Origin: Gemmatimonadota bacterium
GTDB taxonomy: Bacteria > Gemmatimonadota > Gemmatimonadetes > Palauibacterales > Palauibacteraceae
Direction: 5' to 3'
Length of the DNA: 7,782 nt
Assembly: GCA_029863105.1 (NCBI GenBank)
Contig: JAOTWC010000066.1
Span: 1-7,782, forward strand
Position 1 is the stretch's first letter. Each line of letters opens with the position of its first letter. Below are positions 4,926 to 7,782 of the stretch, piece after piece. A model generated the notes under the pieces. It was not told where the DNA came from, searched no databases, and saw nothing but the letters and a program-made list of their open reading frames with translations. The position numbers and the translations under genes were made by a program.

Positions 4926-6875
4926 TCAGGTCTCCTCTTCCAGGTACGTGTAGCCGCCCAGAGCCCGTTCGTAGAACCGGACGAGCACCCGGCTCTCGGG
5001 AACCGTCATGCGGCCCTCGCGAACGGCGGTTTCGCAGTCCTTCACGAGACGCGGGACCAGACGGTCGACGTCGTACCGCATGTATCCCAGCACGTCGCGC
5101 GCCGTGTCACCCTTGACCGTCTCCTCGATCCACCAGCCGCCTTCTTCGTGAAGCCGCACGTGCACGACGTTTGTATCGCCGAACAGGTTGTGGAGGTCAC
5201 CCAGCGTTTCCTGATAGGCACCGACGAGAAATGCGGCCAGGAAGTAGGGCTCCCCGGCTCTCAGATCGTGGACCTCGAGCACACGGCGCTCATCTTCGAC
5301 GTTGACGAAACGATCGATCTTCCCATCGGAGTCGCACGTCATGTCTGCCAGCACGGCACGGTGCGTAGGACGCTCATCGAGCCGATGAATCGGCATGATG
5401 GGGAACAGCTGGCCGATGGCCCAGGAGTCGGGCAACGACTGGAAGACCGAGAAATTGCAGAAGTAGGTTTCGCTGAGAATTTCCTCCAGCGGCTCCAACT
5501 CCTCCGGCATGCGCTCCAGGTCGCGTGCCAGGTCGTGAACGCGGGCACACGTCGCCCAGAACAGCCGCTCGGCCATCCCCCGCTGTTCGAGGCTCAGGTA
5601 GCCCAGCTTGAACAGGTCGAGGGCTTGATCCCGCCCCTGCACGGCATCGTGGTAGGCTTCCACGAGCCCGCTGTCGGACACACCCGCCAACGCGTTCGCC
5701 AGGTCGCGAATCGGCTGTGGGACGTCCAGGCTCGGATCGATCTCGAGCGGCGGTACGTGTGTCGTGCGAGGTCCCGAAGCGCCGAGCACGTTGACGACCA
5801 GCACGCTCTGATAGGCGGCCATCGCCCGACCGGATTCGCTGACGATCGTGGGATGCGGAACGTTGCGTTCCGCGCATACGCTGCCGAGCCGGTACACGAC
5901 CTCGGCTGCGTATTCTTCCATCGTGTAGTTCATCGACGAACCGATGCTCGTGCGGCTGCCGTCATAATCCACGCCCAGTCCCCCACCTACATCCACATAC
6001 TCGAGGGATACGCCGAGATTCACGAGTTCCGCGTACATTTGCCCCAGCTCGCCGATGGCATCCTTGAGTCGTCGGATATCCTGGATCTGGCTGCCCGGAT
6101 GGCAGTGGATCAGGCTGAGACAGTCGAGCATGTCGTGCACGGCCAGTTCTTCGACCATGTCGAGAATCTCACTGACGAACAGGCCGAACTTGGACCGCTC
6201 CCCGGCCGAAGTGCTCCAGCGGCCGGCACCGTGGCTCGCCAGCTTCGCACGAACTCCGATCTTCGGCCTCACTCCGTACTCCCGAGCGTGCTTGAGGACG
6301 AGTTTCAGCTCACTGTATTTCTCGATCACGGGGATGATGTTACGTCCCAGTTTGGTCGACAGAATCACCGCTTCGATGTACGCATCGTCCTTGAACCCGT
6401 TGCAGATGATCAGGCGTTCCGATCTCTCGTCGGTCATCGCCATCGCGGCGAGCAACTCCGGCTTGCTGCCAACTTCGAGTCCAAACTCGTAGTCGTGACC
6501 GTAGCGATAGACCTCCTCGACCACCGATCTTTGTTGGTTCACTTTGATCGGAAACACCGCCAGATAGCGCCCGTTGTACTCATGCTCGGTGACGGCGTCC
6601 TGGAAAGCGTCATGCAGGGCCCGCAGACGATCGGCGAGGATGTCGGAGAACCGGATGAGCAGTGGCGGCGATAGTTCGCGGTCAGCCAGGCCCTCGACGA
6701 CCTCCATGAGGTCGATCTCGTTGTCGGGAGTCCGATCCGGGCGGACCCGAATCCGGCCGTCCGACGCGACGGAGAAGTAGCCCTGGCCCCACAGCTCGAT
6801 CTGGTAGAGGGCCGAAGCATCCGCGGCGCTCCACTTCGCAGGAACGATGGGTACGACGGGAGTCTGAGGCGTCAT
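4926..6875 (-). CDS. speA: Biosynthetic arginine decarboxylase
   Basis: A 649-residue PLP-dependent decarboxylase converting arginine to agmatine and CO2. The start ATG at 6875 is chosen because the family N-terminus begins shortly before WSAADASALYQIELWGQGYF. In-frame ATGs at 6887 and 6968 are possible, and no start has a strong Shine-Dalgarno. The fold-III barrel carries FPIKVNQQ with the PLP lysine Lys111, GLEVGSKPEL, CNGFKDDAYI, GVRAKLASHGAGRW, LSLIHCHPGSQIQDIR (253-268), DVGGGLGVDYDG (295-306) and SESGR (346-350). The C-terminal part has FCNFSVFQSLPDSWAI, DMTCDSDGKID with active-site Cys514, AFLVGAYQETLGDLHNLFGDT, and the typical ending ALGGYTYLEEE. Length matches E. coli SpeA (658). It is convergent with the YgjV-GNAT gene (3 bp between stops). 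The product feeds SpeB. No frameshift or missing catalytic residue is seen. Confidence 0.96.
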   Translation of the reverse strand: MTPQTPVVPIVPAKWSAADASALYQIELWGQGYFSVASDGRIRVRPDRTPDNEIDLMEVVEGLADRELSPPLLIRFSDILADRLRALHDAFQDAVTEHEYNGRYLAVFPIKVNQQRSVVEEVYRYGHDYEFGLEVGSKPELLAAMAMTDERSERLIICNGFKDDAYIEAVILSTKLGRNIIPVIEKYSELKLVLKHAREYGVRPKIGVRAKLASHGAGRWSTSAGERSKFGLFVSEILDMVEELAVHDMLDCLSLIHCHPGSQIQDIRRLKDAIGELGQMYAELVNLGVSLEYVDVGGGLGVDYDGSRTSIGSSMNYTMEEYAAEVVYRLGSVCAERNVPHPTIVSESGRAMAAYQSVLVVNVLGASGPRTTHVPPLEIDPSLDVPQPIRDLANALAGVSDSGLVEAYHDAVQGRDQALDLFKLGYLSLEQRGMAERLFWATCARVHDLARDLERMPEELEPLEEILSETYFCNFSVFQSLPDSWAIGQLFPIMPIHRLDERPTHRAVLADMTCDSDGKIDRFVNVEDERRVLEVHDLRAGEPYFLAAFLVGAYQETLGDLHNLFGDTNVVHVRLHEEGGWWIEETVKGDTARDVLGYMRYDVDRLVPRLVKDCETAVREGRMTVPESRVLVRFYERALGGYTYLEEET

Positions 6876-7021
6876 GCGCGCCAACATATCCGCCGGGCCG
6901 GCCTGCGGGAACCTGAATGGCGAAACCGGACGATCCGCCGCGCACGTAGTGTCAACCAATCGACGCATCGATCCGTCTCACTGTCTGTTCAACTGATCAC
7001 TCGAGCTTCACGGAGATGGCC
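6876..7021. promoter_or_regulatory. Divergent spacer between speA and the DUF4097 gene
   Basis: This 146-bp gap must hold promoters for both flanking genes. On the minus strand a perfect TTGACA (6955-6950) could be a speA -35, but no good -10 sits 16-18 bp beyond it. If the promoter is real, the longer 6968 start of speA is excluded because it would lie upstream of the transcript. No clear plus-strand promoter or operator palindrome was found. GGAG at 7012-7015 is the DUF4097 ribosome binding site. Confidence 0.35.
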
Positions 7022-7782
7022 ATGCTCTTGCTACACAGACGTGCACTGGCAGCAATGTCGTTCGCGGCGGGTGCCGCGCTCGGTCTGCCGGCCACCGGTG
7101 CCGCCCAGGAGGAAACGGTTCGGCTCTCCGGTCAGACCGTGGCCGTGTACAATCTCGCCGGCGAGATCACGCTGACGCCGGGATCGGGATCCGACGTAGC
7201 GATAGACGTCAGCTTGCGTGGCGCGGACGCATCCCAACTCGAGGTTCGCGCTGGCCCGGTGGATACACGCCGCAGCAATTGGGACACGGTCGAGGCGCTG
7301 CGGATTGTCTATCCGGGGGATCGGATCCTGTACGAAGGTCTGGACGGACAGACCCGGCTGCGGGTTCATGACGACGGGACGTTCTGGGGCGGCCGAGGAG
7401 ATCGCGGCATGCGCGAAGTCGAGATCAGCGATCGTGGTGCCGGGCTGCGGGCGAGCGCGAATCTCGCCGTTCGGGTTCCGACCGGAAAGCGCGTCCTCAT
7501 AGTGCTTGGCGCCGGCATGATCGAGGCGACGAACGTGGACGGCAACCTTTATCTCGATACGGGATCGGGTGGCATCCGGACAGCCGGCACGACTGGCGTG
7601 CTCAACCTGGACACCGGATCGGGCGACGTGGTCGTCGACGGCGCGGAAGGCGACATCAACATCGATACCGGATCGGGCGACGTGAACGTGCGGTCAGTGC
7701 GCGGTCCGGACCTCAACATCGATACCGGATCGGGCAACGTGACGGTCGATGGCGTGGAGGCGCCCGAGCTCAGCATCGACAC
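7022..7782 (+). CDS. Secreted DUF4097-type beta-repeat protein, N-terminal part
   Basis: The gene is open to the right edge (253 full codons seen), so length and C-terminus are unknown. The ATG at 7022 is preferred because GGAG (7012-7015) lies 6 nt upstream; the ATG at 7016 is directly against it. A signal peptide is evident: MLLLHRR, then a hydrophobic ALAAMSFAAGAALGL, and likely cleavage after GAA near residue 28. The mature part begins QEETVRLSGQTVAVYNLAGEITLTPGSG, as in DUF4097 proteins where a sandwich strand leads into repeated short beta rungs. From residue 178 on, units headed by (L/I)DTGSG(D/N/G)(V/I) recur every 18-19 residues and probably build a right-handed beta helix. It is expected in the periplasm or at the cell surface. 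In other bacteria DUF4097 genes often accompany anti-sigma or envelope-stress functions; nothing here confirms that. Confidence 0.85.
   Translation, partial: MLLLHRRALAAMSFAAGAALGLPATGAAQEETVRLSGQTVAVYNLAGEITLTPGSGSDVAIDVSLRGADASQLEVRAGPVDTRRSNWDTVEALRIVYPGDRILYEGLDGQTRLRVHDDGTFWGGRGDRGMREVEISDRGAGLRASANLAVRVPTGKRVLIVLGAGMIEATNVDGNLYLDTGSGGIRTAGTTGVLNLDTGSGDVVVDGAEGDINIDTGSGDVNVRSVRGPDLNIDTGSGNVTVDGVEAPELSID
7553..7774 (+). repeat. Four in-frame repeats coding for (L/I)DTGSG units
   Basis: Units lie at 7553-7606 and 7607-7660 (54 nt each) and at 7661-7717 and 7718-7774 (57 nt each); a fifth begins at 7775. All start with codons for (L/I)-D-T-G-S-G. Units 3 and 4 share a nearly unbroken run of 23 identical bases around their junctions (7656-7678 and 7713-7735), which suggests recent duplication or gene-conversion-like exchange. 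The repeat is part of the protein fold, not a separate element. Confidence 0.85.

Noticed and set aside
5148..6674. A 508-codon open frame on the plus strand, antisense to speA.
   Set aside because: It lies entirely inside a well-supported arginine decarboxylase gene. Its translation shows no recognisable domain and has the valine-, histidine- and arginine-rich look of a mirror frame in GC-rich coding DNA.
7549..7782. A minus-strand frame with repeated SPDPVS units.
   Set aside because: It is the reverse reading of the DTGSG-coding repeats in the DUF4097 gene. Its periodicity is inherited from that gene and it has no signal of its own.
1..7782. CRISPR arrays, tRNA or rRNA genes, insertion sequences, attachment sites, toxin-antitoxin or phage-defence genes.
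   Set aside because: None was found on either strand. The only tandem repeats are the protein-coding DTGSG units.

Overview
The window is GC-rich bacterial DNA carrying nine recognisable coding regions. Two of them are cut by the window edges. A short candidate leader ORF is also present. The closest match I can offer from memory is a Gemmatimonadota-type genome or a relative. The reasons are a 6-bladed beta-propeller lipoprotein with a GKGSGPGEFQF-type turn, a DUF4097 secreted beta-repeat protein, and a bacterial deoxyhypusine-synthase-like gene close to speA and speB. This taxonomic call is inference, not proof.

Left region (1-1088): a minus-strand operon reads ArsR-type repressor, then AHSA1/SRPBCC lipid- or ligand-binding protein (ATGA overlap), then the first 25 codons of an MBL-fold RNA-specificity exonuclease-like protein. 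The ArsR gene has an unusually clear promoter (TTGACC-17-TAATAT). A perfect 16-bp palindrome covers the predicted transcription start and the ATG, which suggests autorepression of a leaderless mRNA. Two hairpins lie between the second and third genes; one of them covers the start codon of the third.

Central region (1089-6875): genes for polyamine synthesis. A plus-strand DHS-like NAD enzyme (probably a homospermidine synthase-type activity) converges on a minus-strand pair, speB (agmatinase) followed by a lipoprotein beta-propeller gene coupled through GTGA. Head-to-head with speB is a plus-strand gene that joins YgjV-type membrane helices to a GNAT-like domain. That gene converges, with only 3 bp between stop codons, on speA (biosynthetic arginine decarboxylase). 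The inferred route is arginine to agmatine (SpeA), agmatine to putrescine (SpeB), then putrescine-derived aminobutyl transfer by the DHS-like enzyme to give homospermidine. No speD, speE or canonical eIF5A gene is visible here.

Right region (6876-7782): a 146-bp divergent spacer separates speA from the start of a secreted DUF4097-type protein with 18-19-residue beta repeats. This gene runs off the right edge.

The most interesting items are the DHS-like enzyme with an apparent extra segment of about 25 residues, the YgjV-GNAT fusion embedded in a polyamine locus, the candidate leader peptide overlapping speB by TGATG, and the ArsR operator over a leaderless start. None of them alone proves a new system.
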